Shown: positions 1 through 10,300 of the stretch, in pieces | Numbering within the stretch: the stretch's first letter is position 1 | How the letters are laid out: each line of letters opens with the position of its first letter | Source of the DNA: CAG-411 sp963643465 | Lineage (GTDB): Bacteria > Bacillota > Clostridia > Lachnospirales > Lachnospiraceae | Direction: 5' to 3' | Assembly: GCA_963643465.1 (NCBI GenBank) | Contig: CAVIJT010000010.1 | Span: forward strand, 62,001-126,000 | DNA length: 64,000 nt | Made by a program: the position numbers and the translations under genes | The notes under the pieces: model-generated | What the model was told of the DNA's origin: nothing | Seen by the model: only the letters and a program-made list of their open reading frames with translations | Database searches by the model: none

Positions 1-771
1 AAGAACCATATGAATCTTTTCCATCACATGGGATTTCTTATCACCTACATTTTGCCACAAATCTTTTGCTTTGTAAAACAAAGATTTGAAAAATTCTGGA
101 ATCCTTTTTAAAAAAGCCACAAAACGCTTTGCTTTTTCTAACCACTTTTTCCAAATAGGTGTTTTCTTTTTCCTTGTACTTGGCAATGCCACTTCAAATT
201 CCTGGGCATCTCCCTCTATCTCTATACTCTCTTTTTTAGTGTTCTCTTTTTCAGGTGTCTTATTCTTTTTCGATGAAAACATTTCTTTTTCAGCATCCAT
301 AGAAACACTATCTTTTGTAATTTTTTGTTCGTTCTCCTCTGGAAAGACTATTTTTTCTTCTGTTTTCTTCTTTTCTAAAGCACTGGAACTCTTTGTTTTT
401 TCTTTATCCTTTTTCTGAAAATCTGCTTTCTTGTCAAAGTTTTCTTCTGAAACAAAGTCGTCCGAAAACGATTCAAATAACTCTTCCTCCTGCTCTGTTT
501 CTTCTTGCTGAAAAGTCCCTTTCTTAATAGGAATACCAAACACTCGTATTACATAAGAAAACTGCTCCTGATATTCCACCGACAGAGCAAATATGTGAAG
601 CCACCAACTTAAACCAACATGTACACAGTGGGGAGTTTCCTCCTCCTTTTCCCACTTAAACTTATACCGAAGAGGCACAAATAACACACTTAAAAGCAGC
701 ACAAGTATAATTCCAAGCAATAAAAGCAATAGAATTCCGATGATTTTAAAAATCATCCCAATGATATACAC
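1..771 (-). CDS. DUF2953-like membrane-anchored protein, C-terminus cut by window edge
   Basis: The frame is open to the left edge, giving 257 visible codons and no stop. A single hydrophobic helix (about residues 6-27, starting MIFKIIGILLLLLLG) is followed by PLRYKFKWE and later VFGIPIKKG. This arrangement recalls the DUF2953 (YtfI-like) family of spore formers. A long Lys/Glu/Ser-rich linker of low complexity (about residues 80-190) follows, then a basic amphipathic stretch. I chose the GTG at 771 because AAAGGGGTGG lies about 9 bases upstream; the ATG at 756 is the alternative. In many Clostridia the next gene is the sporulation protein GerW/YtfJ, which would lie beyond the left edge (inference). 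Family assignment is from recollection of the motif order; its function is not known. Confidence 0.6.
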   Translation of the reverse strand, partial: MYIIGMIFKIIGILLLLLLGIILVLLLSVLFVPLRYKFKWEKEEETPHCVHVGLSWWLHIFALSVEYQEQFSYVIRVFGIPIKKGTFQQEETEQEEELFESFSDDFVSEENFDKKADFQKKDKEKTKSSSALEKKKTEEKIVFPEENEQKITKDSVSMDAEKEMFSSKKNKTPEKENTKKESIEIEGDAQEFEVALPSTRKKKTPIWKKWLEKAKRFVAFLKRIPEFFKSLFYKAKDLWQNVGDKKSHVMEKIHMVL

Positions 772-818
772 CCTTGTACCACCCCTTTCTATGGTTGCAA
801 TTACGCCTTAACCGATTG

Positions 819-1142
819 TTATATTCGAAATTTTCCTCTTACATAAGCCCGAACATCACAGTTTCCTGTGTCCTGATAGACTTTACTGACAATGGCAGCC
901 GCCATAATTTTTGCCTGCTGCCTACTACTTGCAAGCCCTAAAATAAACGTAGTCCGTTTTTTATAATAAGGAAACAACAGCTCATTTACATTCATCACAT
1001 CCAACAAGTTCTTCTCGTTAGAAGCCAGCGCAACCAAAAATATAGGATATTGTATCCTTTCCTTCTCTATCCCCTTTTGAATCTGCCCTGCCGTATATTT
1101 GGTAATTCCATCCAGAAACAAATCTTTATACCATCTAACCAT
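819..1142 (-). CDS. Conserved hypothetical protein, 107 aa
   Basis: I do not recognise a named family. The ATG at 1142 is preferred because GAGGGACGG precedes it directly; an upstream in-frame ATG at 1220 would overlap the preceding gene by 35 bases and has no comparable ribosome-binding site. The protein starts MVRWYKDLFLDG and has no signal peptide or membrane helix. It looks like a small mixed alpha/beta cytoplasmic protein (segments YPIFLVAL, TTFILGLAS, AKIMAAAIVSKVYQ). It follows the 471-residue gene by 43 bases and precedes the DUF2953 gene by 47 bases, so the three probably form one transcript from the promoter near 2690. Confidence 0.65.
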   Translation of the reverse strand: MVRWYKDLFLDGITKYTAGQIQKGIEKERIQYPIFLVALASNEKNLLDVMNVNELLFPYYKKRTTFILGLASSRQQAKIMAAAIVSKVYQDTGNCDVRAYVRGKFRI

Positions 1143-1185
1143 CCGTCCCTCGTTTCCTTTCCACAACTGCCATCGGGCAAAGGCT

Positions 1186-2601
1186 CTATCTGCCTGCCTC
1201 CATAATAGAAGCAATGACATTCATACTTGCCTGACGCTCTGCCTCATCTGTACAACGTACCAACGATTCACGCACGTATTCTTCCACCTCTTGGGAAGAT
1301 GTGAAAAATACCGGAAATTTACTAATTGTTGCGGCAATGACTGCCCTTGTAATGCAAATCTCATTTTTAGAAAATTGTTCTTTTAATTTTGCAAGAAGTT
1401 TTCCTGTCTCTTCCAAAACATAAGTATCATCGGCTGTTTCTTCCTGTTTTTCCTCTTCAAAATCCACAAAGGTTCCGGATGCAGAAATCAACTGACTAAC
1501 AATTTCCAATTTGCGGAATTCCTCAACAAGACCTAACTGCTCTAATGTGTCTTTCTTTCCAATACGCAAATCCATAAGCACCGTTTCAAGCTGCATCATA
1601 TCTTCTACCAGCTTTTCCTGTTTTCCTTCTGTATGTACCAACTTTTCAGAAATCTCTTCCGGTATCTCACTCCAAGTACCTTCTGTAAATAAAGCAGATA
1701 TTCCACGAATAATCTCCACACATGCTACATCACTGGAATCGGTAAGATTCTGCTGATCCAAAGAAACCAAATAACAATACAAATGATTTAACACACTCTG
1801 AATACTTACATATAAATCTGCCACTTCCGAAATAACCGTTGCCTTTTCCTCCAGTTCTTCACATACCATATGAAATTCTGGCTCTGATAAAGCCGAAAAA
1901 TACATTTTTTCTAAACGATCCGTAAATTCTTTTATATCCAGAAAATATTCATCTGCGCCCTCTGGCTCATAAAGCATGGCACTGGTCTCCAACATATAGA
2001 TATAGCGATCTACCGCAGATTTGTCTGAACCTTTATAAACAGATAAACTATCCTCAATCAACTGGAAATACTTAGAACGTGCCATACGCACTGGCAACTC
2101 TGCTAAAATTTCCTTAATACTTTCATTGACTACCACATTATCTGTCCCACTGAAAATGTACTGGCACACTTTTTGTACAAAAACGTCTACATCCGCTGTA
2201 GCAATCTCTTCTCCATACTTTAACTCAATTCGATTGATTACATGCTCATAAATAGATAGCTTGTCTGTATACATGGTAAGAATCTTCATTTTGCCAATGA
2301 CATCTTTTCTAGTAGCAAGAAGTAAATCAATTAACTCCTGTTTCTTCCCATCTGACAAGGGCTCCTCTGAAAAAGCTGCCGAAACCACTTGATTTACCAC
2401 ATCAATGGCTTCACGCAAATATGCGTTCTCCTCACCTTTCTTCTCCTGCAATAATTCATATAACACAAAATACTCCATAGTAATATGAAGTAAGGATGCC
2501 TGATTATAAACGTCAGACAATGTGTTTTTATAAAACGGAATATTCTCATCCAATTTTTTTCCTTTATTTATATTACGAACTAATTCTTTTATTTGACTCA
2601 T
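1186..2601 (-). CDS. Large alpha-helical hypothetical protein, 471 aa
   Basis: Unrecognised. Composition is acidic and strongly helical throughout (for example ILAELPVRMARSKYFQLIED), with no signal peptide, membrane segment or catalytic motif that I can see. The ATG at 2601 (MSQIKELVRNINKG) is preferred over a TTG 21 bases upstream because AAGGAG lies about 11 bases before it. It is first in the left-end transcript, downstream of an extended -10 promoter at 2688-2696, and is followed by the 107-residue hypothetical gene. The pairing suggests a shared process, but nothing in the sequence shows which one. Confidence 0.7.
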   Translation of the reverse strand: MSQIKELVRNINKGKKLDENIPFYKNTLSDVYNQASLLHITMEYFVLYELLQEKKGEENAYLREAIDVVNQVVSAAFSEEPLSDGKKQELIDLLLATRKDVIGKMKILTMYTDKLSIYEHVINRIELKYGEEIATADVDVFVQKVCQYIFSGTDNVVVNESIKEILAELPVRMARSKYFQLIEDSLSVYKGSDKSAVDRYIYMLETSAMLYEPEGADEYFLDIKEFTDRLEKMYFSALSEPEFHMVCEELEEKATVISEVADLYVSIQSVLNHLYCYLVSLDQQNLTDSSDVACVEIIRGISALFTEGTWSEIPEEISEKLVHTEGKQEKLVEDMMQLETVLMDLRIGKKDTLEQLGLVEEFRKLEIVSQLISASGTFVDFEEEKQEETADDTYVLEETGKLLAKLKEQFSKNEICITRAVIAATISKFPVFFTSSQEVEEYVRESLVRCTDEAERQASMNVIASIMEAGR

Positions 2602-2687
2602 CTCAGCCAATTCTCCTTCCAACTACTAATCTGTCAAAGATTTTCTGTAACACACCACTTTGCTCTTAACAGAAACTATCAAGAGAT

Positions 2688-2696
2688 ATTATAGCA
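2688..2696 (-). promoter_or_regulatory. Extended -10 promoter for the 2601-1 transcript
   Basis: On the minus strand TGC-TATAAT forms an extended -10 element. The -35 at the usual spacing is only TTTATT, so recognition would rest on the TGn extension. It lies about 90 bases upstream of the ATG at 2601 and directly after the terminator of the preceding gene. Confidence 0.5.
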
Positions 2697-2722
2697 ATAT
2701 TTTTTTGAAAAATAAAGAAAAA

Positions 2723-2754
2723 GAAGTGCCTACACTAAAAAATGTAAACACTTC
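2723..2754 (-). terminator. Intrinsic terminator after the double GT-C gene
   Basis: Arms GAAGTG (2723-2728) and CACTTC (2749-2754), with further pairing TACA/TGTA inside. On the minus strand the stem is followed by TTTTTC and more T-rich sequence. It lies 17 bases beyond the stop codon of the gene that ends at 2771. Confidence 0.65.
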
Positions 2755-2770
2755 GTTACTTTTCTATCTA

Positions 2771-5700
2771 TCAGCCCGATACCAATACCCAGCTTTCAAA
2801 CCAACGTAAAAATTTCAATCCATAATTGACATCTATCGGATATCCTGACAATACCGGATAGAACATAGCAAATAGGATCACCGCCCCTACTACATAGGCA
2901 ATACTTATACCTCGACTAATTCTAAAATACAATACATTTTCCCGTCTGAAGTTACAGAAATGATATAACGAATATGCCGTCATGAGAATAACAAACGCCA
3001 CACTTGGGAAATAGTGATAAATAAACGTACAACGTGTCACTCCCATCCAAGGTACCAACTGTGCCATATATCCAATTACAAGGAAAGTGGACTTTCCATC
3101 TCTGTAACGGATTATGCGGTATACCATGTATATAAGTGCAGGAATACCAGCCCACCATACCAATGGATTACCAAAGGCACTAATATTTTCCTGAATCGTA
3201 CCAGAAATAGTCTGAGTGTAATACCAGATTGGACGTTTTATAATAATCCATTCATACCAGTTAGATGAGAATACATGAGTTGCATCTAACTTAGAATGAT
3301 AATTCCACATATCAATCTGATTTTTAAGCATTCTCTCAATTAAATTCATATCCGTTCCATTGTTAAATGGAATATAGGATAAGGTATAAATAATACCAGG
3401 TATTAACACAAAGGCAATACAACAGAACCCAAGTGTCTTTAGTAAATTACCCTTAAATTTCTGAATAATCACTTCATGCTTCACACCATCTGTCTCACTC
3501 TTTGGATTCAACCAAGCATAACGATATTCTAAATATCTTCTTGCCATAGTAACAAAGAAAATGACACCAAGACCTATTCCTGCGTATACTCCCGGCCATT
3601 TACAAGCACAGCCAAGTCCCATAGAAATACCACAAAGCAACAATGGTATAAAGGTCTTTTTCAACGGCTTATCGTAAAAATTCATCCTTGTGTACTGATA
3701 CATAAAGTAATACATCAATATAACAAAGAAGGTTACATACACATCTATGGTAGCAATACGTGTCTGGGCAAAGTGCATAAAGTCTGCGGCAAATAATATG
3801 GTTGCTAAAGTTGCAATCCATGTTTCTCGTAAAAGTTTTTTTGAAAACAAATAGAGAATTGGCAACATAGCAATACCAAACAAAGTACCCATAATACGCC
3901 ATCCAAACGGACACATTCCAAAAATACGAATACCAATGGAAATAATGAATTTACCCAATGGTGGATGTGTCCACTCATAATTATACACACCGCGTGTCAT
4001 CTCATATCCGGTACGTCCATGATAAATCTCATCAAAATAGGTACTATCACGGAATGTACTTGTTTCCGGATATAACTGGGCTTCATCAAACAAGTTTGCA
4101 TATTCCTGTGCATTATTTGGAACAACTACATTTCCAGCAGCATCAAAGAACACAATCTCATTGATTTCTGCGCAATCTGAAATTAATCGGAAACGCAAAT
4201 ATGGTTGCGTTTGTGTAAAGGTAAAGTTTCCCCAGCAGAATACACTACCCATTCGGAAAATGGAAGTATCCTCTCCCCATGCGCCATCATGCTCATTGAC
4301 TGCAACCGGTGTCCAGTTTATATTGTCCGCACTCTCTTCCAAGAAGAAATCTCTTGTCTCATATCTACCATCATAGAATCCAAACTTAGTAGGATAAGAT
4401 TCACAACCTGAAAAGTCAAAAGTAAGACAGGTATTCTGCGCCTGCTCACCGCTCTCCCAATAGGTCTGTGGTGCATCCATATCACCTAAATTGAATAAAG
4501 CAATGGCACCATATACAAGAGTAATTGCCAACATAGCAATCACATCTTTTTTTGTAAGTTTCTTTCGTTCTTCGCTCAAGCGAGGCTTGCATCCATTTGT
4601 TAAAAAGCTAAAATCAAGACTTGCATCTTCACTTTTTCCTGCGCCAACTGCTCTGGCTTGTTTTTTTCCAAAACTGCCTTCTGAATTCTCTGCATCCTCT
4701 GTTTCTGGAAGTTTTGCCTCTAGCACAAAATATTTAACTCCAATATAGACAAGATATACAAACATAAGCAAATGAAGCATACCAATCATTCTAGGATAAG
4801 TAGCCTCCCAGTCAAAATTGGTTGGGTCATAAAACTTAAACGCATGCCAGATATTATTTGCCTGAACTAGCGTCAATCCCATAAACGCAAACAAGTATGC
4901 CTTCAATGGCTTATATAAATATGCACACAACAGCAATACAAACACAGGGAACATATATCTTTCGTGTACACGTACGGAAAATGTAAAGAAACCTGCTGCA
5001 ATAAAGGCTCCAATAAAGAAATATTTACTTCCATTGTTCTTCTTGCGATTCAAAATGCAAACTGCCAAAGTTGCAGCCACTAACAATACTACAAATACGG
5101 TTCCCCAAGTAGAATATTTCATTCCCATAAACATCTCATCCTGACTGTGCCAGTTCAGTTTGAAAATTTCCCAGAAATTATATCCGTTTACTGTAACATA
5201 TGGATAAGAAGTCAATGTTCCGTAATAAAGACTTACAACACCAAGTAACATCTGAAGTCCTTTTAGGAAAAAGCCAGGAGTCGCATTAAGCAACCACTCT
5301 GTCTGTACTGGCAAAAAGGTAAGAGAGCTTACTTCTACCCCCTGTGTAGCTGCATTCGTTACACATTGAGACGCATACTTAAGCCAATACACATCAAAGT
5401 GATATGGAATAATAAGCACATACATCATGACAATAGCAAGCAATCCCAATCCCAAATGTTTGAAAAACCTCTTCCAATTGAAATCGTGTAAAATTACCTG
5501 ATCTAAAATACCATATAATAGAACTGGAGTTAAAACCAATGTCTGCGGTTTAATAAGAATACCAATTGCAAATACATAATATGCAGGAATCAATTTGTGT
5601 TCTGCCACCAAATACACCATTAATGCAACACACAAAGTGAATACAGAATCTACCTGTCCCCACATTGCAGAATCAATCAACACAACTGGATTGAACAAGT

Positions 5701-6172
5701 AAAATGAAGTCAACACAATAGATGCCACTTCATTAAACTTTTTGTGAGCAATTTTATAAATAATTACTCCAGTTGCTAAATCACAAAGCATTGCAGGCAT
5801 CTTTACCAATACAGTAGACTCTGCTAAACTTACAAAATGGTTACGGAAAAATCCAACTACCCAAAGGATATACATATATCCAGGTGGATAATCTGTAAAG
5901 GTCTCTGAGTTATAAAACTTAGAAAAACCATCATTATACACTTGGTCGGCCCAATACTTAAAACAACTCATATCCGTATCATATCCCGGCTCAATTTTTG
6001 CCAGTACATAACGGACAATAAATGCAACCAAAAGTAAAATACCAAGATTGAGCCAACTCATCTTCGTCTCTTTTACTCCCATTACAGTAGGTTTATTATT
6101 CTGTACAAATAAGGCATAACATACTAGCATTAGAATAAGCAACACTATTGTAAGTAAATTTACTAATACCAT
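2771..6172 (-). CDS. Double GT-C glycosyltransferase: ALG6/mannosyltransferase-like half fused to a PMT (GT39)-like half
   Basis: A very large polytopic protein of 1133 residues that uses lipid-linked sugar donors if family membership holds. The N-terminal half (about 1-490) is a GT-C membrane enzyme with an acidic loop YDTDMSCFKYWAD and the motif TDYPPGYMYILW. A cytoplasmic linker (about 490-540) follows. The C-terminal half starts with one helix (AMLAITLVYGAIALF), then an extracytoplasmic beta-rich domain of about 130 residues, then YFDEIYHGR and YEWTHPPLGK. The last two match the Asp-Glu and His-Pro-Pro-Leu-Gly-Lys motifs of protein O-mannosyltransferases. The start is the ATG at 6172, preceded by GGAGGAAAAG. 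It follows the rhomboid-like gene by 79 bases, probably in one operon; a hairpin (6222-6239, GCTATTGC/GCAACAGC) sits between them. Donor and acceptor are unknown. Confidence 0.85.
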   Translation of the reverse strand: MVLVNLLTIVLLILMLVCYALFVQNNKPTVMGVKETKMSWLNLGILLLVAFIVRYVLAKIEPGYDTDMSCFKYWADQVYNDGFSKFYNSETFTDYPPGYMYILWVVGFFRNHFVSLAESTVLVKMPAMLCDLATGVIIYKIAHKKFNEVASIVLTSFYLFNPVVLIDSAMWGQVDSVFTLCVALMVYLVAEHKLIPAYYVFAIGILIKPQTLVLTPVLLYGILDQVILHDFNWKRFFKHLGLGLLAIVMMYVLIIPYHFDVYWLKYASQCVTNAATQGVEVSSLTFLPVQTEWLLNATPGFFLKGLQMLLGVVSLYYGTLTSYPYVTVNGYNFWEIFKLNWHSQDEMFMGMKYSTWGTVFVVLLVAATLAVCILNRKKNNGSKYFFIGAFIAAGFFTFSVRVHERYMFPVFVLLLCAYLYKPLKAYLFAFMGLTLVQANNIWHAFKFYDPTNFDWEATYPRMIGMLHLLMFVYLVYIGVKYFVLEAKLPETEDAENSEGSFGKKQARAVGAGKSEDASLDFSFLTNGCKPRLSEERKKLTKKDVIAMLAITLVYGAIALFNLGDMDAPQTYWESGEQAQNTCLTFDFSGCESYPTKFGFYDGRYETRDFFLEESADNINWTPVAVNEHDGAWGEDTSIFRMGSVFCWGNFTFTQTQPYLRFRLISDCAEINEIVFFDAAGNVVVPNNAQEYANLFDEAQLYPETSTFRDSTYFDEIYHGRTGYEMTRGVYNYEWTHPPLGKFIISIGIRIFGMCPFGWRIMGTLFGIAMLPILYLFSKKLLRETWIATLATILFAADFMHFAQTRIATIDVYVTFFVILMYYFMYQYTRMNFYDKPLKKTFIPLLLCGISMGLGCACKWPGVYAGIGLGVIFFVTMARRYLEYRYAWLNPKSETDGVKHEVIIQKFKGNLLKTLGFCCIAFVLIPGIIYTLSYIPFNNGTDMNLIERMLKNQIDMWNYHSKLDATHVFSSNWYEWIIIKRPIWYYTQTISGTIQENISAFGNPLVWWAGIPALIYMVYRIIRYRDGKSTFLVIGYMAQLVPWMGVTRCTFIYHYFPSVAFVILMTAYSLYHFCNFRRENVLYFRISRGISIAYVVGAVILFAMFYPVLSGYPIDVNYGLKFLRWFESWVLVSG

Positions 6173-6251
6173 CTTTTCCTCCATTCTTGTGTTTTGACAC
6201 AATTTTAATTTTCTAAATAGCTATTGCTGGCAACAGCCATTTCAGTTTCAC

Positions 6252-7130
6252 TTAACGTTTTACATGTTCATGGGTAAATAAATGATCGCTACAATACTCA
6301 TAATTGCCATCACACTTAGAACAAAAACGAAACTCTAAATTAGGATTATCCTGCTCTGTTCTTCCACAAATCGCACAACGATGTCTTGGCTCTCCAACTT
6401 TTCCTGCCATAGTTCTCACTTGCTTTTTGAACTCTCGTCTTCTCTTTACCTGTTCCTTAGAAGGCTTATTTGCCTTTAATGACCATAACGCAAACAAGAA
6501 GAAATTGGCACAAGCAACCAACATAGCAATGCCATCTACTTTTGCGTAAATGCTTGGGCTGGCAAAACGACTAATCACTTCAATTGCCAAAATGATACCA
6601 TACAAATATCCTAAATACTTCACTTTAATCGGAATAACCATCCATAACATAAGCTGCACATTAGGATACAAAAAAGCAAAGGCAAAAAACAATGTTTGGA
6701 AAATATATTCCAAGCCTACCGTATAAATCACATTCACTCCATATATATTGTCACATACAATATAAATCAAAAATGCAGAAATGATGTTAAAGAAAACTCC
6801 GCTGTACAAATACAAATTGCTACGGAATGTTCCCCAAGCCTGCTCCAAAGCGTTGCCAATCATATAATACAAATATACTTCAATCAAGAAAAACAATATT
6901 CCCACAAAGGAAGTTCCAATAGAACCATATGGTGCCATAATAAAAGTAATCAAACGCCATATCTGTCCACTCATCACTTTCTCGAAATCAAGACATAAGT
7001 ATCTTGTATAAAAAGTAGGATCAATGCAACCTATCAAGGTTCCCACTGCATAAAGTACCAATACATACTTAATCAGATTGGGAATTGCATACTTGCCAAA
7101 CTTCCGTTCCAGCTTATTCAAAAACTTCAT
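6252..7130 (-). CDS. Rhomboid-like membrane protein with C-terminal zinc ribbon
   Basis: 292 residues with six or so membrane helices in a rhomboid-like arrangement (VLVLYAVGTLIGC, GQIWRLITFIMAP, FFNIISAFLIYIV, VQLMLWMVIPIKVKYLG). The phrase IPIKVKYLG resembles the segment after the active-site helix of rhomboids, but the GxSG serine motif and the partner histidine are not visible, so it is more likely a non-proteolytic rhomboid relative. The cytoplasmic tail is basic and ends in a zinc-ribbon-like module CAICG-x13-FCSKC-x5-YCSDH followed by His residues. The ATG at 7130 is preferred over the GTG at 7136 because AGAGGAG is 8 bases before it. It is driven by a near-consensus promoter (7174-7202) and lies upstream of the GT-C fusion. 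Its function is unknown. Confidence 0.75.
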   Translation of the reverse strand: MKFLNKLERKFGKYAIPNLIKYVLVLYAVGTLIGCIDPTFYTRYLCLDFEKVMSGQIWRLITFIMAPYGSIGTSFVGILFFLIEVYLYYMIGNALEQAWGTFRSNLYLYSGVFFNIISAFLIYIVCDNIYGVNVIYTVGLEYIFQTLFFAFAFLYPNVQLMLWMVIPIKVKYLGYLYGIILAIEVISRFASPSIYAKVDGIAMLVACANFFLFALWSLKANKPSKEQVKRRREFKKQVRTMAGKVGEPRHRCAICGRTEQDNPNLEFRFCSKCDGNYEYCSDHLFTHEHVKR

Positions 7131-7173
7131 CCGCACAACTCCTCTTCTATTTGATTTTTTTCATAACTAATTA

Positions 7174-7202
7174 ATTATACAATCCCCACGAAAACTTGTC
7201 AA
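7174..7202 (-). promoter_or_regulatory. Strong sigma-A promoter of the rhomboid-like/GT-C operon, with overlapping palindrome
   Basis: TTGACA (7197-7202) and TATAAT (7174-7179) on the minus strand, spaced exactly 17 bases. A palindrome CAATTC-GT-GAATTG (7200-7213) overlaps the -35. A second inverted repeat GTGAATT (7206-7212)/AATTCAC (7226-7232) shares its arm, an arrangement that could bind a dimeric regulator. Confidence 0.8.
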
Positions 7203-7263
7203 TTCGTGAATTGGTTTTTCAAAAAAATTCACAATTAGAATACTTCTTCCCTTAACAGCGAAA

Positions 7264-7290
7264 GAGAACAGACACTACTGGTCTGTTCTC
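7264..7290 (-). terminator. Terminator-like hairpin ending the pilus operon
   Basis: Ten-base perfect stem GAGAACAGAC (7264-7273)/GTCTGTTCTC (7281-7290) with a 7-base loop, 26 bases after the stop of the 1414-residue gene. The T-tract on the minus strand is short (TTTCG), so termination may be incomplete. Confidence 0.55.
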
Positions 7291-7315
7291 CCTCTTTACT
7301 TTTTGTAATCATTTC

Positions 7316-10300
7316 CTAGTCTAATGGAAATACTTTTCTACATACCAATGCACCATTTACATAACCGATTGCATTCTCATAATCATATACTACAATTCGG
7401 AATTTGTCAGACGACTTAACATTGGAATTCGTATCAAGTAAATTGCTTCTGGCATAATTGATTACATAATCATATTCTTTGGTACTTGTAGACTTTGCAA
7501 TCTTCCATACATAATGTTTCTTTTCTTCACTGGAAGTTCCAATCCTGAACGTCTTATAGTAATATTCAATATCTAACGAACTTTCATTGTTACTTGCCTT
7601 AGTAAGCACTTGTGCATCATGTCCATTTCCAAATCCCATAGCAACAAGCTCTTCTCTTGATTTTTCTACATATTCTCCAGCGTCATCGTCATACAACTCA
7701 ATAGCAACATATACATAATCTTTCGAAGTAGCATCGTCTTCTGCATAAAAGACAACTTTCTCTGTTTCCGCAAAATCTTCCTCTGCAGAATCCGCATCCA
7801 CATCTGCGTATACCGTAAAGCAATCTTCACCATTCTCAGGTACATTCAAGCCATTTGTAATCGTTGCCGTAGGTCCTTCTACCCCCGCACGTAAGGCAGC
7901 TATAATTGTATTTACAAATAACTTCTTCTCAAAAGTTGTCATACTTTTTGCAGTGGAATGTCCCACACCTGTATAAGTTACATTTCCTTTGTTATAGATA
8001 TAATAGTTATTAGAGACATCATTTGGCGATGTGCTATACCAACCATCACTATTTGAATCACTCAATGTATACCAACAAACTACATCACTATCTTCCATAT
8101 TTAGCTGATAATACTGTCCGTGGGTTTTTGCAATGGTATACGTTCCATCTGAATTCTTATACCCCGACAAATCATATGGATACTTGGTAATCTGTCCATT
8201 ATTTACATTGGTAACTTCTGTGGTTCCATATCCATATTCAATATCCGGCCATCCCGCATTGGACGACTTGAAATTCTCATATAATCCTTTATACGGACCT
8301 AGATAGCCATACGAAGAATTACTTGCCCCACTATAAGAAAATCGGAAATTACAGTATTGCATCAACGCACTATAGGTAAAGCCGAATTCCTCATTAGATT
8401 CTGTCTCGTCATATCCATTTCCTGTCAATTTACCATATGTAGCACTAACCTTTTGTCCAAATCGATTCAATCCCATGGCATCTCGCAGATATCGATTGAA
8501 CCCTCCACCATTGGTAGTTTCCATATATGTCCCCGCAGAAGCTGCTTCACTTTCACCATTTTTAAGTATAGTCTCATTATTAATTTGAGATGTTAAATCA
8601 TGTGTAAACAACACACTCTTTCCAGCAGCAATATACGCCTCTATATCCTGGGCAAAAGATCTGTTATTCAGCTCCATGTCACGATAACTATCTCCAAATC
8701 CAAATATAATCATATCATAAGAAGATAGTAAATCTTTTCTACTCATATTTTTACCATAGTAGGTATCATACCACCTACCATCTGAATAGCTACCACTTTC
8801 TCCATAACAAAATTCCTGCAAGTTAATTAAGGTAATTTTAATATCAAAATCCTTCTTAACTTCTGTAGAGTGCAACAAATCATAGAACTCTTGATCAAAA
8901 GCACCATAAGCTTTATCACTCTCATTGTCAAAGGCAAGTTGCACATTATGTGCCTTTTCATATCCCCAGTTTGTAGCATGTTTTGCAGTGCTACCTTTTA
9001 CAGACTGCACTTGTAATACATGAACGGTTCTTGCAGTGGCTGTAGAATCGGAAAATCGAATGGTTCCATATCCAATTTGAGAAACTTTCATGCCTGTATT
9101 TGTAGTAGGCCTAATTTCCAATTTCCAAGAAAAGGCACCTTGGTAATTTGTATTCAAACTAAAGGAAAATGTATTTGTTCCACTTGAACAAGCCTTTTGT
9201 CCCACTTTCTCTTCTGCTGTATCATATATACCATCCGCATTCTTATCCACATATAAAGCAACATAGAACTTTGTATATTCCTTACTATCAATCGTATAGT
9301 TAAATGTAATTCTTCGATTTGAAGTGGTACTATCAAACTTAAATTCCAAATTGTCGCCTAGTTTTTCAGAACCATACGAATTATTAACAGAAGACATACT
9401 ATTAATGGTAAGGCTTGGTTTTTCTGCTGTCAAACGGGACAATTGTTTCGCTAACTCATCCTCCTTTGCAACTCGATAATTAAACGCCAAGGACAATATA
9501 TCTGATTGATTCTCATTAACAAATTTGTACATATTATTATAAGATGTATCATAAAAATATTTCGTTACATTTATTTCGCTATCCAAAGAAGATCTTGATG
9601 GTGAACCATTACTTACATCGGTTACCAATGAAGCTGCAACAGCAACAGGCAAACCAGTACCAAGATAAGTCTCCAATGCAGTTTTCTTCAATGAAGTAAT
9701 ATCATTTCCCGAATAGCGAAGTTCACCCGAACTTTGTCTGCCTAACGTATCACTACTGGCAGCAAATAACGCATATCCATTGCTCTTTCCAGCAGCACTT
9801 TGCGAATTAGTACCTTGCCCCGCTTTATTATCCCATTGGAAAACAGCTCTTGCACCTACATGTGCATAAATAATTCCTGTCATATCGCTGTTCCAAGAAC
9901 CATAATAGGTTTTATTATTTTTTTGGAATAAGCCCTTAATACAATCACCAATATATATCATATCATAAGCAGATGCTAATTCATCTGTTTTACCAATGAA
10001 TTCTGCTGTAGTCATCTGGGTGATTGTAAGTTTCATAGTAGCTTTATTGGAATATGTATTGTATGGTATCAAACGGTCAATTTTGACTGCCAAATCTTTT
10101 GTGTCTTCAAATCCATTTGCAGGCTCTAATTCCAACACATTAAAAGTCTTTCCATCTGCATACGCTTTCGGTTCATATTCAATAATTTCTGCCACCTCTG
10201 CAACTAACGTATTATCTTTTCCTGCTGTATTCGATACTTTTGCAAATGTTTTACTCTCGCCTAACATGGAAACAAAAGGCGCAGAATCGGTATAAACAGA

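Noticed and set aside
772..790. GGGGTGGTAC on the minus strand, like the T-box antiterminator core
   Set aside because: It serves as the ribosome-binding site of the DUF2953 gene, no stem I or terminator is present, and the downstream gene is not an amino-acid gene.
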